The notes below the pieces were generated by a model that saw only the letters and a list, made by a program, of their open reading frames with translations, ran no database searches and was not told the origin of the DNA. This document shows positions 23,093-34,022 of a DNA stretch of 64,000 nt, one piece after another (positions within the stretch are counted from its first letter, which is position 1; each line of letters begins with the position of its first letter). Source of the DNA: Zingiber officinale. Its lineage: Eukaryota > Streptophyta > Magnoliopsida > Zingiberales > Zingiberaceae. The translations under genes and the position numbers were made by a program. Location of the stretch: contig NC_056002.1 of the NCBI RefSeq assembly GCF_018446385.1, positions 5,071,474-5,135,473 of the forward strand, in the 5' to 3' direction.

Positions 23093-23607
23093 ATTCAAAA
23101 CTTTCTCTTCTAATTTTATTGAAATGTCTTATCAATGTTACAAAGTCATTGTGCAAAATTTCCCACATTTAATTTGTTTGCCATAGGAGCTTGCCCTCAC
23201 CCGCGCTGCCACTAGTAAAGAGAAATCTCTACCCACGGAAAATGATTCCCAGGTATTCAAAACTTCCTCTTCTAATTTGATTGAAATGCCATATCAAATT
23301 TCCCTATGTTACAAAGTCATTGTGCAAAATTTTCCACATTTATTTTGTTTGGCATAGGAGAAATATCGATATTTTTTCATATAATTGATACTTTTCTATT
23401 CTTATAATCATAATGGGAATTTAACCGGAAACTATAACTTTTTCTTGGATTTTTATATTTTGTTTTTCTTTGTTGCAGGGCACATCTGTTATTGTTAATG
23501 TCAACCACAAAATTCATCAAGAAAGAGAGCTCTCTTATAAAGTGGTTACCAAAGAGGACCTAGATAAGGCAATAGAAAAGGGTGTGAAAGAACTACGAGA
23601 ACTGTTA

Positions 23608-23775
23608 AAAAAAAAGATAATTCAGTGTACGAAGTTCCCGCCATGCAGGCCTCGGGGAATGATTCATTGTACTCAGTCTTACCCTGCTTTTTGCAAGAGG
23701 TTATTTTTAGGATTCGAATCCGTGATCTTTTGGTCACATGGTAACAACTTTACCATTGTGCTAAGGTTCTCTTTC
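23608..23775 (-). mobile_element. Au-type SINE, 168 bp, in exon R of copy 4
   Basis: On the minus strand it reads the Au SINE signature: CACAATGGTAAAGTTGTTAC, a B-box-like GGATTCGAATCC, then AATAACCTCTTGCA and a GTACAATGAATC body. The target duplication is AACTACGAGAACTGTTA (23,591-23,607) / AATTACGAGAACGGTTA (23,776-23,792). Confidence 0.88.
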
Positions 23776-24084
23776 AATTACGAGAACGGTTACTAGAAAA
23801 ATTTAAATAACAAGCAGAATGTAATATATAATAATTATTCATATTTTTTATAAATTAATTTTTTTATAAATTATTTATAATAAATATATTTATTTGTAGG
23901 GGGAAACAAAAGAAAATCCAAGAGGGTGGTTGTTCTTTGTCATTTAGTCACAACCTTGAAATTGTACGCCATTGCCTAGGAAAATAGTGAAGAAATACCT
24001 GAAAAATTGAAAATCGTTGCTACAATGTTGAAAACCGTATTCGCATTAGGCATACTATTTTGGTGATGTTATTACGGTATTCAC

Positions 24085-24330
24085 ATTCTATTTTAGAGTC
24101 TAGACACTTAATAGTTTTACAGAGATCATATGCTCTAGTTGTGGGGTGATGTTTTTCGTACTATGTTGTTTTCATATTCTGTTTTAGAGTCTACACACTT
24201 AATAGTTTTACAGAAATCATATGCTCTAGTTGTGGGGTGATATTTTCCGTACTCTGTTTTTTTCACATTCAAATTTAGGATGATGTTTTTCGTACTCTGT
24301 TTGTTGTGACAGACTCTAGACACTTAATAT
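24085..24330. repeat. Degenerate tandem repeat, about 87-bp unit
   Basis: A unit with TTTTAGAGTCTA-ACACTTAA, then TCATATGCTCTAGTTGTGGG occurs twice in a row and a third time in part. A single unit is present at 6,740-6,830 and at about 31,715-31,790. Confidence 0.7.
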
Positions 24331-24429
24331 TTTCACACTTGAAATGTTAAACAATACCTATATGCAAAGCATGAAGTGAATAAAAGGAATTCAATCGTTA
24401 AACAATACCTACAAATTTAACGAGAAGTT

Positions 24430-24740
24430 TCACCAAATGTATATACCCAAATTGAGCTTAATTAAGTCACCATCAGGTCAGATTAATTCACATGTGCTTT
24501 CTCACTGGTACATTATCCCTTAAAGCCCACATTATCCCTTAATTAAGTCACCATCAGCTTCTGGTCCTCCTCCTTCGACCAGGCTCCCCTGTTGGTTGCA
24601 TGCTTTTCGACATCGCGGCAAGGATTACACTCGTGAGGAGATTGGGATTGATAGTGGGGGCGATAAGATCATATATATACCAACTCGATCGAGGGGAGTT
24701 GGACTGGTGGTTTTACAAACGAGGAGAGGTTTGACTTCTT
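24430..24740 (-). pseudogene. R2R3-MYB, internally deleted copy 2 (exon 1 plus flanks)
   Basis: MYB 3' flank DNA (24,430-24,545) runs directly into exon 1 (about 24,552-24,630, reading [20 protein letters not shown]- on the minus strand) and then the promoter with a TATATATA run at about 24,670. Exons 2 and 3 and the start codon are missing. The join lies at ATCAGCTTCTGG. The same deleted form recurs at 31,910-32,220. Confidence 0.8.
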
Positions 24741-25330
24741 GTTAATTGCGACTGAGAGTAACTGAGAAGGCGACGACAGAGACTGCGACGACGTTGCGCA
24801 GAACGCGTGCCAAAGACGTACAGTCCGTCGTCGAGGGAGCGGCCAAAGAGGCAGGGCGAGGAGGGCGGCGGAGGGTGCGCGGCGGCATGCAGGCAGACGG
24901 CGAGGCGTCCACAGGTCCTCAGGAAGACAAGCTATATATACTGTGCTTGTTGTTCTCTCTCTGCCCATGCACACACGTACAAAAGCCGCGCATCTGTTTG
25001 CTTGATTATCAAGCTTGGAATCACAGCAAATTAACACCAACAACCTTTTCCCCAGTGGCGAGCAAAAGCCAAACCTCTCATCGAGAATAAAGCAGCAGCG
25101 GCAGCAGTCCACGGTCAGAAGGCAGACCCTACATCCCTAACACTCAAATTCCTCCAGCATAAAAATCCCCAAGAATATATCATCACACTCATTGCGGCAT
25201 CGTTCCCCCAATATTTAACTGTGCTTGGCATTCTCGATCGCCATTGCTTCTTGCCTCAGCAGCATCTCATCATGGTCGTGTTGACATAGCTCAGCATTAA
25301 TTAAACTAAACTAAGTTATTGTAAACAGTT
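24740..25330. other. GC-rich stretch upstream of the deleted MYB copy
   Basis: This is shared with 32,225-32,880, where an inner piece is itself duplicated (CAAAGACGTACAGTCCGTCG-type units). It is absent upstream of the intact MYB, which diverges from it at about 35,015. Open frames exist on both strands but none matches a family I know, and they are not kept in length between copies. Confidence 0.4.
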
Positions 25331-25346
25331 AGCTCCTCTCTTTCTT

Positions 25347-26135
25347 TGCACGCTTTTGTGTTTGTGATTGTTATTTCTCCATCAATGTATGTTATCCCTT
25401 CCAAATTATAGAGAATGAATCGTAAGTTGATTTTCAAATTTTGAATTTTTTTTTACAACTATCTTTTAATGCTTTAACCCATGTATTATATCCCTAGTTT
25501 TTTGTAGATTTGAGCGTCCAAGAAATCTGAAGATATAGCTAGCTAGATTTAGTAGCTTTAATTGTAAAAAGATGATATATAAATATTATGTGTACTGTTG
25601 TTTTTGATATCCAAAGATAATAATTTTAAAATCATTGTCGTTTTAGTGTATTTTTAATAATAATACTAATTATAACCGTTTTTAAAAGACAAAAACATTG
25701 AGCATTTTTGTTGTAGTGAATTAATCTTTCCATGTAATATTAGTTTCAACCAATATTAAAAAAATAAGGAAAAAGTATGCAAACTAGTTTATAATTGTAG
25801 TTGGAGAAAAATCATTCCTTCTATGATTGCATATGATGTTTTGTGAATTTCTTTTTATATAGCAACATTTGAGTTGACATTTAACACACTAGATCGATCT
25901 AGTTAACTCCATAGTTCTTCGAGATTATATGGAGATGCTTATTTATGCACAAAATTGGATATTATAGAGTTTGAAAAATGACCAATTAACTCTTAGTTTA
26001 GTTGATTGGATATCAAATATTCCTAGTAAAATTGATCAATTATTGCTTCTGGAGCTTTGAACGTGACTAGCTACCTGTTCAAAGCTTACTGTACAATTTC
26101 TATCATGTTCCAAGTTCCACCTACTGTTTATAGGG
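25347..26135. repeat. Intergenic block, copy 3
   Basis: It matches 7,857-8,645 and 32,920-33,700. It ends at the CTGTTTATAG point, where the other copies continue into MYB 3' flank. Here unrelated sequence follows instead. Confidence 0.75.
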
Positions 26136-26585
26136 AAAAGGTTTGCCTGTGACCTTCCACTTTTACGAAAAAGTTCAACAAATTTCAAAAATTACAACAC
26201 TTTATATAATTAACACTTTTTTTTTGTAGCTCCAAAAATAGAATCACACGGAAGCCATTCATCTTCAACGAGTGTGATTCTATCCGTGGAGCTACAAAAA
26301 TAAAGCACGGATAAGAAGATAGAATCACACTTGATCTATCCACAGCAAACACTCTTTTCTTCCTTTCCCAGCAGCTACTAATCCTTCTTATAGCCTATTC
26401 CCCTTCTTATTTGGGCCCCTAATCCTTAAGTCAGCCCACATCTACCATTAAATATCAATCCCCTTCAATTAAAACTCCTTCAATTAATAACAGTAATAAC
26501 AAAAACATACCCTAATTAATTAATTATTATTAATATTTTATTTTTATTTTTATTTTTTATTATTTTTTTAAAAAAAACTTTATTA
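26136..26585. other. Unique AT-rich insert with a short hairpin
   Basis: This sequence is absent from the sister copies. It holds an inverted repeat at 26,227-26,292: GTAGCTCCAAAAATAGAATC and, inverted, GTAGCTCCACGGATAGAATC. There is no coding potential. It separates the block from an inverted MYB fragment and is probably a small foldback element or end-joining filler. Confidence 0.45.
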
Positions 26586-26589
26586 GGAA

Positions 26590-27065
26590 AATGCCTGACC
26601 TCAACCTTGACCCTACAATCTCCATGGGTTGGGACCAGAAGAGACCAGGAAGAATACCTGATGAATCGATGATCAATGACAGTGCTCAAGCGCTTGATCA
26701 TGCATGAAGACTACTCCATTTCTACCAAGTCCACGCTGCTCTTATTCCGATGACATAATTATATATCGGAGCAAAGGTGAAGCTGGCACTTTCATTTGCG
26801 GGCTTTAAGGGATAACGTACCAGTGAGAAAGCACATGTGAATTAATCTCACCTGATGGTGACTTAATTAAGCTCAATTTGGGTAAATTTTTATACATAAT
26901 ATGATTCATCAAGATATACATTTGGTGAAATTAATGAACTAGTGATGCGGCAAATTAATAACTGATATATCAACAGTTGCACCAAATTAAAATTAGTGTC
27001 AGTTCAAAGGAAAATTTCTGGTGGGGGAATGAATAGATGCTTTGCAGCAACACCCAAACTATAAA
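26590..27065 (+). pseudogene. R2R3-MYB 3' fragment in inverted orientation (copy 3)
   Basis: On the plus strand it reads [20 protein letters not shown]-, the end of the MYB protein starting at its EAR motif, where L is changed to P. The coding tail ends early after ALDHA. The 3' flank follows to 27,065, ending at the reverse complement of CTGTTTATAG. All other MYB copies are on the minus strand, so this piece was inverted. Confidence 0.85.
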
Positions 27066-27108
27066 CAGGGGCGGATCTTCTTATCCCAAAATCCCTAGTC
27101 CGCCCCTG
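27066..27108. mobile_element. 43-bp mini inverted-repeat element
   Basis: The ends are CAGGGGCGGA and TCCGCCCCTG, a perfect 10-bp inverted repeat. CAGGGGCGGAT is a terminal sequence I know from plant non-autonomous elements. No target duplication is visible. It sits exactly at the junction of the inverted MYB piece and the foreign 3.1-kb segment. Confidence 0.45.
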
Positions 27109-30100
27109 ATCCACACAATTGCTATAAAATTTCCTCACGTGTCAAACACGTGCCACGCTCCAACGCCCAAAAGCCAAACGCCTTATGCCTCGCGATTTCC
27201 TTCTCCAGCGTCGAAGCCCTGGCCTCCTCCGCAGCCAAAGCCCTCGTCGCCTGCAGCCTCCCTCCGAAGCCGTCTTCCTCCCACGACCTCCCTCCAGCGC
27301 CGCCTCCTTCCCTCCGACCTACATCGCCGCCTCCTCCCAGCGTCGGGGACCTCCAGCGCCGCCCTCGTCGCCTGCGGCCTCCCGTCCTCCACCTCCTGCC
27401 GACCTCCAGCGCCGCCTCTTGTTTTGTTTCCAGCAAACCTATTTTGGTATTCTCCAGCGACCTCCATCCTTGCCTCTCTCGACCTCCAACCTCCACTCTG
27501 AAGATTAAGTAAAACTCTTTCCTCTCTCCCATGGATTGCTTCTCTTCCTCTTTGTATGTCCAACCCTAGCCCTAATCTTCCGCAATCCCACCTTTTCTCA
27601 CCCTCAAAAATCCCGCCGCCGCTCACGCCCCTTGCTGCCGCCCTTGCTCCTTCGTCGTCGCCTACCTTCTCTATTTCACAACGCCACCAGGCCCTCCATC
27701 GCATCCTTTCCTCCATCGCTCAACTGCATTGATCGCCTGGAAAACGGCAGCCTCTTGCGGTTTGCTACTGGAGCAGGCCGGAGCAGATTGACGTAAATCT
27801 AAGTGCTTCCCCTGAGCGACGATCCCAAAAGGTCACTACTCTTCTTCCTGTCTCTTTCTCCTTTGACTCTCTTTCTCCTTGACTCGTGAGTGGCGATCTG
27901 CGACACTGCTGTTGGAAATCAGAAATTTAAGCACAGAATGATTGATTTTTGCAGGTAGCAAACTTTATTGTGGACTGAGATGTTCCAGCTTGTCCGAAGA
28001 AATGAGGATAAGTCCAGCATGATTTGGCTTACCCATGGAACTGCAGGAAGAAGAAAAAAAAAACATTCTGGTCCTTTTGCGTTTGGCATGGGAGGTATTG
28101 GAAAGATAGGTAAGTAAAATATATTTTATGTTATCTCTCAATTATGGTTTATTAGTGGTGTTTTTAATATCAAAATCATCATTTACCTGCAACTTTATTT
28201 TCTCTCGAATTTGTTTATGCAGTACCTTGAAATTCATCAATTATTCTATGGTAGTTACAGGGTAGAGCTTTTCTAGGGTTTTCGAATGCGATTTTCATTA
28301 CCGGTAGCATTGAATTTAGGCTGTACAAAACAGATAGGTTGTGTTTTCTCCTTATTGTTCTGGATCTTGCTTTCACGGAGAGGTAGGTTGTGTTTTCTCC
28401 TTATTGTTCCGGATCTTGCTTTCACAGAGAGGCTCAGTTGTGTATCCCTGAACAGAATTGGTTGATTCAACTTCCATGCTAATTTAACTTGTTGATTGGT
28501 GTTGATTTAGGAATTTTCTTGCTGGATTGTTAGTTCACTATGGGTATCTAAAAGCATGAATAGATTCTTGATGGCATAACAGTGAAGATTATGGCTTTGT
28601 TCTGTAGTGTTTATGAAATCTTGGCACAGTTTCTGGTGGATTGATTCGGATTGATATTTTTTTTTTCTATTTGTTTCTACTTTTGTTTCCGGGATCTTTG
28701 CACAGTTTTAGATTGAATTGATACTTGTTATTTGCTGCTGGATTAATCTATGAGGAAGTCTTGCTCTCCTGTTAAATTTTTGCCGGAAATTTGTTAGGTA
28801 GTCATTAATGAATTAGGATTGGATGTTAGATGAAATTGGTTTCTGTTGTAGTTTTCAGATTCTCGGATAGTTTTGGTAGGTTATATGTATTGATTGTTGA
28901 GTTGTGCTTTTATCTTGCTTGAGTTGTTGAAGATGACCTTACTGGAAATTAGGAAACAGATTGGCATTGCAGGACTTATTACATTATTACGAATTTGTTG
29001 TGGTTACTGGAATCTTGTAATGGTTTTGTAAAAGATTAAAGGGTTTTGTACAGAACTATGTATGCTGGAATGTTTGAGAATAGTTTGTATGTGATGAAAT
29101 TTCGGGTCTGGTTGGTTGTGCTGGAGTTTCACCATGATGATTTGCATTTCATCTGGATTCATTTTCTTTGACCAAGTATTAGGTAGTTTTGATTAAACTC
29201 TGTTTGTGTGGATCATGCTTTAAAATAGTTGTGTAGCAATTAGTGTTAAGTGTTAAATGTTAGGCTTTGAGATCTTATTTTCCCTGTCCAGTAATAATGT
29301 TAGTTTGTTTAAGCATGGAATAAGGAGGTTTAGAAATGATTGAGAACAGTTTTGGTGTGCTGAAACCTTCAGGTTTGATTGATGGTGCTGGAATTACACC
29401 AGGATCATTTGTGTTGTGCATAGATTTATTTTCTTTAACCAGTAATGGAAGTTTTGCTTAAGTTTTGATTAATATGGATCATGCTCTAAATTAGTTGTGT
29501 ATTAATCAGTGGTGGGTGTTAAATGCTATGCTAAAGCTTCCATTTTCCTTGTCCAGAATTGATGTCATTTTTTTTTGTGATGAATGCTATACTTTGATAA
29601 ATTAGTTGTGTATTTTGCTGGTGTTGAGTATATGCTTAGAGAATTCATTTCCCTGTTAAGAATTGATGCTATCTCATTGTTGAATGTATGCTTGAAGATT
29701 TCCTTCCCAAGGTCAGAATCAATGTTATATTGTAATGCATAGATTTATGAGCTATACGTTTCAAACTGTTGTGTGCTATTGCAATTGATTGGTAAGTGTA
29801 ATTGCTGATAGGTTGAAGAAAATTATGTATAGCCTATGAATAAGGATAACTAGAATACTATAGGATTAGGTGGTGTAGTGACAGTTTGGGCTCCTTAGGA
29901 TGAGCTCCAAGGAGGGCCCACCCAATTTGACAGATGACTGATAGTTGATTGGAATTAACTGACACACTATTCTTATTATCTAGTAATCTATTAAATGAAT
30001 AGAAGATGTTGTCATTTCTCAAGTCATTCATATTAAATTGTACAATTTCTCCAAACTTAGCAGCTGAACATCATCTATAATTATGATATAATTGTAAGCG

Positions 30101-30190
30101 TCGGCAATTCGCCTCTTTCAATTGTTGAAAATAAGGAAGGATATGATGGCGTTCATTTTTATTTTGTCACTTTTAGCAACTTTTTTCTTT
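27109..30190 (+). other. Gene-like segment of unknown origin: GC-rich leader plus long intron-like DNA
   Basis: The first 0.7 kb is C/T-rich with many CCTCC and GCCGCC runs and AACCCTAGCCCTAATC at about 27,560, typical of plant 5' untranslated exons. A GT-rich, intron-like region with TTGATTTTG-type words follows. A possible small exon lies at about 27,956-28,110 (behind TTTTTGCAG, followed by GTAAGT, with GPFAFGMGGIGKI in one frame). From 28.1 to 30.1 kb nothing coding is seen. A 56-bp unit is doubled at about 28,330-28,440. Open frames of 80-180 codons in the leader are low-complexity and not convincing. It may be a captured 5' gene end or a non-coding transcript. Confidence 0.4.
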
Positions 30191-31700
30191 CAGATTTATC
30201 AACATGATTGATGAATTTACTATGAAATCATTCTCACAATAACTTAGATTTGGATATGTTTATTTTTCAAATGCTTATAATCCTTATATTGTCTAGAACC
30301 TATAAAGTAAGTGAAGTGGACCAATCCGACGTCCAAGGGCACAGTTCTATCCAAAGTAAGTGAGGAATTTTATCTATCCAAAATATTTTTTTTTGAACTC
30401 ATGCAAAAATCTATTTACGGGACGAAAATCATGGTAATCGAGTTTTAATGTAGGCTAGCTCTGTAGTTTTTCTTGTAATTTGGCTGGGTTGCTATGGGCA
30501 AAATGCTCCTTTCGACCTCATTCATTAATATTTATAAATAAAAAATTATAAATTATTTATAAATATTATTCATAAAAAAATTTACTAAGAAAAGAATTTG
30601 AATCAATGCCCTTATGATTGGTGAAGGTGACGCTACTAGAGACGTGAGAGTTCAAAGAATGGTAAGCTCTCCGTTGATCCCGCTGTTGACAAAGGGAAAT
30701 CTCTACTATTTGAATCCAGTGGCAGTAAAGAGAAAGATTCTCAGGTATTCAAAACTTTCCTTTCTAATTTTATTGAAATGTCTTATCAAATTTTTTTATA
30801 TTACAAAGTCATTGTGCAAAATTTTTCACATTTATTTTGTTTGACATAGGAGTTTGCCCTCATCAGTCCTGCCACCAGTAAAGGGAAATATATGATCACG
30901 GAAAATGATTCCCAGGTATTCAAAACTTCATCTTTTAATTTCATTGAAATGTTTTATCAAATTTCTCCATGTTACAAAGTCATTGTGAAAAATTTCCCAC
31001 ATTTATTTTGTTTGGTACAGGAGAAATCTCGATATTTTTTCATATAATTGATACTTTTCTATTCTTATAAATATAATGGGAATTTAACCGGAAACTATAA
31101 CTTTTTCTTGGATTTTTGTCTTTTATTATTTTTTTTGTTGCAGGGCACATCTGTTATTTTTAATGTCGACTATGAAATTCGTCAAGTCAGGGAGTTCTCT
31201 TATGAAGTGGTTATCAAGGAGGACGTAGATAAGAGAATAGAAAAGGGTGTGAAAGAACTACAAGAACTGTTAAAAAAAAGGACAGTCCGGTGCACGAAGT
31301 TCCCGTCATATTGGGTTCCAGGAAGGATTCATTGTATGTAGTCTTATCTTGTTTTTTGTAAGAGGTTATTTTCAAAATTCGAACCCGTGATATTTTGATC
31401 ACATGATAATAACTTTACCGTTGTGTTAAGGTTTTCCTTCAATTACGAGAACTGTTATGGGAAAAATTTAAATAACAAACCCAAGATAATATATAATAAT
31501 TATTCATATTTTTTATAAATTATTTTTTTTAATAATTTATTTATAATAAATATATTTATTTGCAAGGGGAACATGCTCTTTCTCTTTCCGTCACAACCTT
31601 GATATCTTACGCTTGGGAAAACAGTTAAGAAATATCTGAAATTGTAGCTATAATGTTGATAACCGTATTCCCACTAGACATATTATTTTGGTGATGTTAT
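30190..31700 (+). pseudogene. Unrecognised tandem gene, copy 5
   Basis: Exon S lies behind a clean intron ending ATTGTCTAG (about 30,296-30,357, donor GTAAGT). Exon P runs to 30,745 (NGKLSVDPAVDKGKSLLFE-) but lacks the ATG of other copies. Exon Q is 30,850-30,915. Exon R runs from 31,144 (GTSVIFNVDYEIRQVREFSY- then EVVIKEDVDKRIEKGVKELQ-) until a SINE at 31,273. The terminal exon lies at about 31,565. Exon order S, P, Q, R, terminal is clearest here. Product unknown; broken by the SINE. Confidence 0.45.
31273..31440 (-). mobile_element. Au-type SINE, 168 bp, in exon R of copy 5
   Basis: It has the same length, orientation and site as the SINE at 23,608. Target duplication AACTACAAGAACTGTTA (31,256-31,272) / AATTACGAGAACTGTTA (31,441-31,457). 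Hence a single insertion before duplication. Confidence 0.88.
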
Positions 31701-31909
31701 TGTGGTATTCATATTCTGTTTTAGAGTCTACACACTTAATAATTTTACAGAAATCATATGCTCTATTTGTGGGGTGATGTTTGTGACAGGGTCTAGACAC
31801 TTAATATTTTCACACTTGAAATGTTAAACAATACCTATATGCAAAGCATGAAGTGAATAAAAGGAATTCAATCGTTAAACAATACCTACAAGTTTAACGA
31901 GAAGTTTCA

Positions 31910-32220
31910 CCAAATGTATATACCCAAATTGAGCTTAATTAAGTCACCATCAGGTCAGATTAATTCACATGTGCTTTCTCACTGGTACATTATCCCTTAA
32001 AGCCCACATTATCCCTTAATTAAGTCACCATCAACTTCTGGTCCTCCTCCTTCGACCAGGCTCCCCTGTTGGTTGCTTGCTTTTCGACATCGCGGCAAGG
32101 ATTACACTCGTGAGGAGATTGGGATTGATAGTGGGGGCGATAAGATCATATATATACCAACTCGATCGAGGGGAGTTGGACTGGTGGTTTTACAAACGAG
32201 GAGAGGTTTGACTTCTTGTT
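31910..32220 (-). pseudogene. R2R3-MYB, internally deleted copy 4 (exon 1 plus flanks)
   Basis: It has the same structure as 24,430-24,740: 3' flank fused to exon 1 (about 32,036-32,110) and promoter with TATA run (about 32,148-32,158). The shared junction shows that the deletion happened once and was then duplicated. Confidence 0.8.
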
Positions 32221-32224
32221 AATT

Positions 32225-32880
32225 GCGACTGAGAGTAACTGAGAAGGCGAGGACAGAGACTGCGACGACGTTGCGCAGAACGCGTGCCAAAGACGTACAG
32301 TCCGTCGTCGAGGGAGCGGCCAAAGAGGCAGGGCGAGGAGGGCGGCGGAGGGTGCGCGGCGGCATGCAGGCAGACGGCGAGGCGTCCACAGGTCCTCAGG
32401 AAGACAAGCTATATATACTGTGCTTGTTGTTCTCTCCTTCTCAGTTTCTCTCAGTCGAAGACGTGCAGTCCGTTGTCGAGGGAGCGGCCAAAGAGGCAAG
32501 GCGAGGAGGACGGCGAAGGGTGCGCGGCGGCATGCAGGCGGCGAGGCGTCCACAGGTCCTCAGGAAGCCACGCATCTGTTTGCTTGATTATCAAGCTTGG
32601 AATCACAGCAAATTAACACCAACCTTTTTCCCAGTGGCGAGCAAAAGCCAAACCTCTAATCGAGAATAAAGCAGCAGCGGCAGCAGTCCACGGTCAGAAG
32701 TCAGACCCTAAATCTCTAACACTCAAATTCCTCCAGCATAAAAATCCCCAAGAATATATCATCACACTCATTGCGGCATCGTTCCCCCAATATGTAACTG
32801 TACTTGGCATTCTCGATCGCCCTTGCTTCTTGCCTCAGCAGCATCTCATGGTCGTGTTGACATAGCACAGCATTAATTAA
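32225..32880. repeat. GC-rich upstream stretch with an inner direct duplication
   Basis: The piece at about 32,285-32,395 (AAGACGTACAGTCCGTCGTC and following) is repeated at about 32,457-32,560. The single-copy sister is 24,800-24,915. No convincing gene. Confidence 0.6.
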
Positions 32881-32919
32881 ATTAAACTAAGCTATTATAA
32901 ACAGTTACCTCCTCTCTTT

Positions 32920-33700
32920 CTTTGCAGGCTTTTGTTTTTGAGATTGTTATTTCTCCATCAATATATGTTACCCTTCCAAATTATAGAGAATGAAACGTAA
33001 GTTGATTTTCAAATTTTGATTTTTTTTCACAACTATCTTTTAATGCTTTAACCCATGTATTCTATCCCTAGCTTTTTGTAGATTTGAGCGTCCAAGATAT
33101 CTAAAGATACATCTAGCTAGATTTAGTAGCTTGAGTTGTAAAAAAGATGATATATAAATATTATGCGTACTGTTGATTTTGATATCCAAAGACAATAATT
33201 TTAAAATCATTGTTGTTTTAGTATACTTTTAACAATAATACTAATTACAACCGTTTTTAAAAGACAAAAACATTGAGCATTTTTGTTGTAGTGAATTAAT
33301 CTTTCCATGTAATATTAGTTTCAACCAATATTAAAAAAATAAGGAAAAAGTATGCAAACTAGTTTATAATTGTAGTTGGAGAAAAATCATTCCTTCTATG
33401 ATTGCATATGATGTTTTGTGATTTTTTTTTTCTATAGCAACATTTGAGTTGACATTTAACACACGAGATCGATCTAGTTAACTCCATAGTTCTTCGAGAT
33501 TATATATATGGAGATGCTTATTTATGCACAAAATTGGATATAGAGTTTGAAAAATGACCAATTAACTCTTAGTTTAGTTGATTGGATATCAAATATTTCT
33601 AGTAAAAATTGATCAATTATTGCTTCTGGAGCTTTGAACGTGACTAGCTACCTGTTCAAAGCTTTCTGTACGATTCTATCATGTTCCAAGTTCCACCTAC
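32920..33700. repeat. Intergenic block, copy 4, next to the intact MYB
   Basis: It matches 7,857-8,645 and 25,347-26,135 and continues without a break into the MYB 3' flank, as in copy 2, so this order is probably ancestral. Confidence 0.75.
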
Positions 33701-34022
33701 TGTTTATAGTTTGGGTGTTGCTGCAAAGCATCTATTCATTCCCCCACCAGAAATTTTCCTTTGAGTACTGACACTAATTTTAATTTGGTGCAACTGTTGA
33801 TATCTCAGTTATTAATTAGTCGCATCACTAGTTCATTAATTTCACCAAATGTATATTTTGATGTATCATATTACGTATAAAAATTTACCCAAATTGAGCT
33901 TAATTAAGTCACCATCAGGTGAGATTAATTCACATGTGCTTTCTCACTGGTACATTATCTCTTAAAACCCACAAATGAAAGTACTCCGGCCAGCTTCACC
34001 TTTGCTCCGATATATAATTATG

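Larger units (their letters stand above)
22370..24070 (+). pseudogene. Unrecognised tandem gene, copy 4 (fullest exon set)
   Basis: Exon P is 22,415-22,513 (MSSKKDELPVNPAADKGKSL-). An hAT MITE sits in the next intron. Exon Q is 23,187-23,252. Exon R runs from 23,479 (GTSVIVNVNHKIHQEREL-, then SYKVVTKEDLDKAIEKGVK-) and is interrupted by a SINE at 23,608. Its old end resumes after 23,792. A terminal exon begins at about 23,899. Without the SINE, exon R would end ELRELL-LEKFK and a stop, as the tails of copies 1b and 5 also show. The terminal exon ends early in every frame. Likely a pseudogene. Family unknown. Confidence 0.45.

Noticed and set aside
24669-25112. 147-codon minus-strand frame shared in part with 32,146-32,553
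   Set aside because: It overlaps the MYB exon 1 upstream DNA, changes length between copies and has only low-complexity Ala/Leu/Arg/Pro content. It is more likely non-coding GC-rich DNA.
27122-27716. Long overlapping frames on both strands in the GC-rich leader
   Set aside because: They are frames of a C/T-rich tract with no domain and equal openness in many frames, as expected from base composition.
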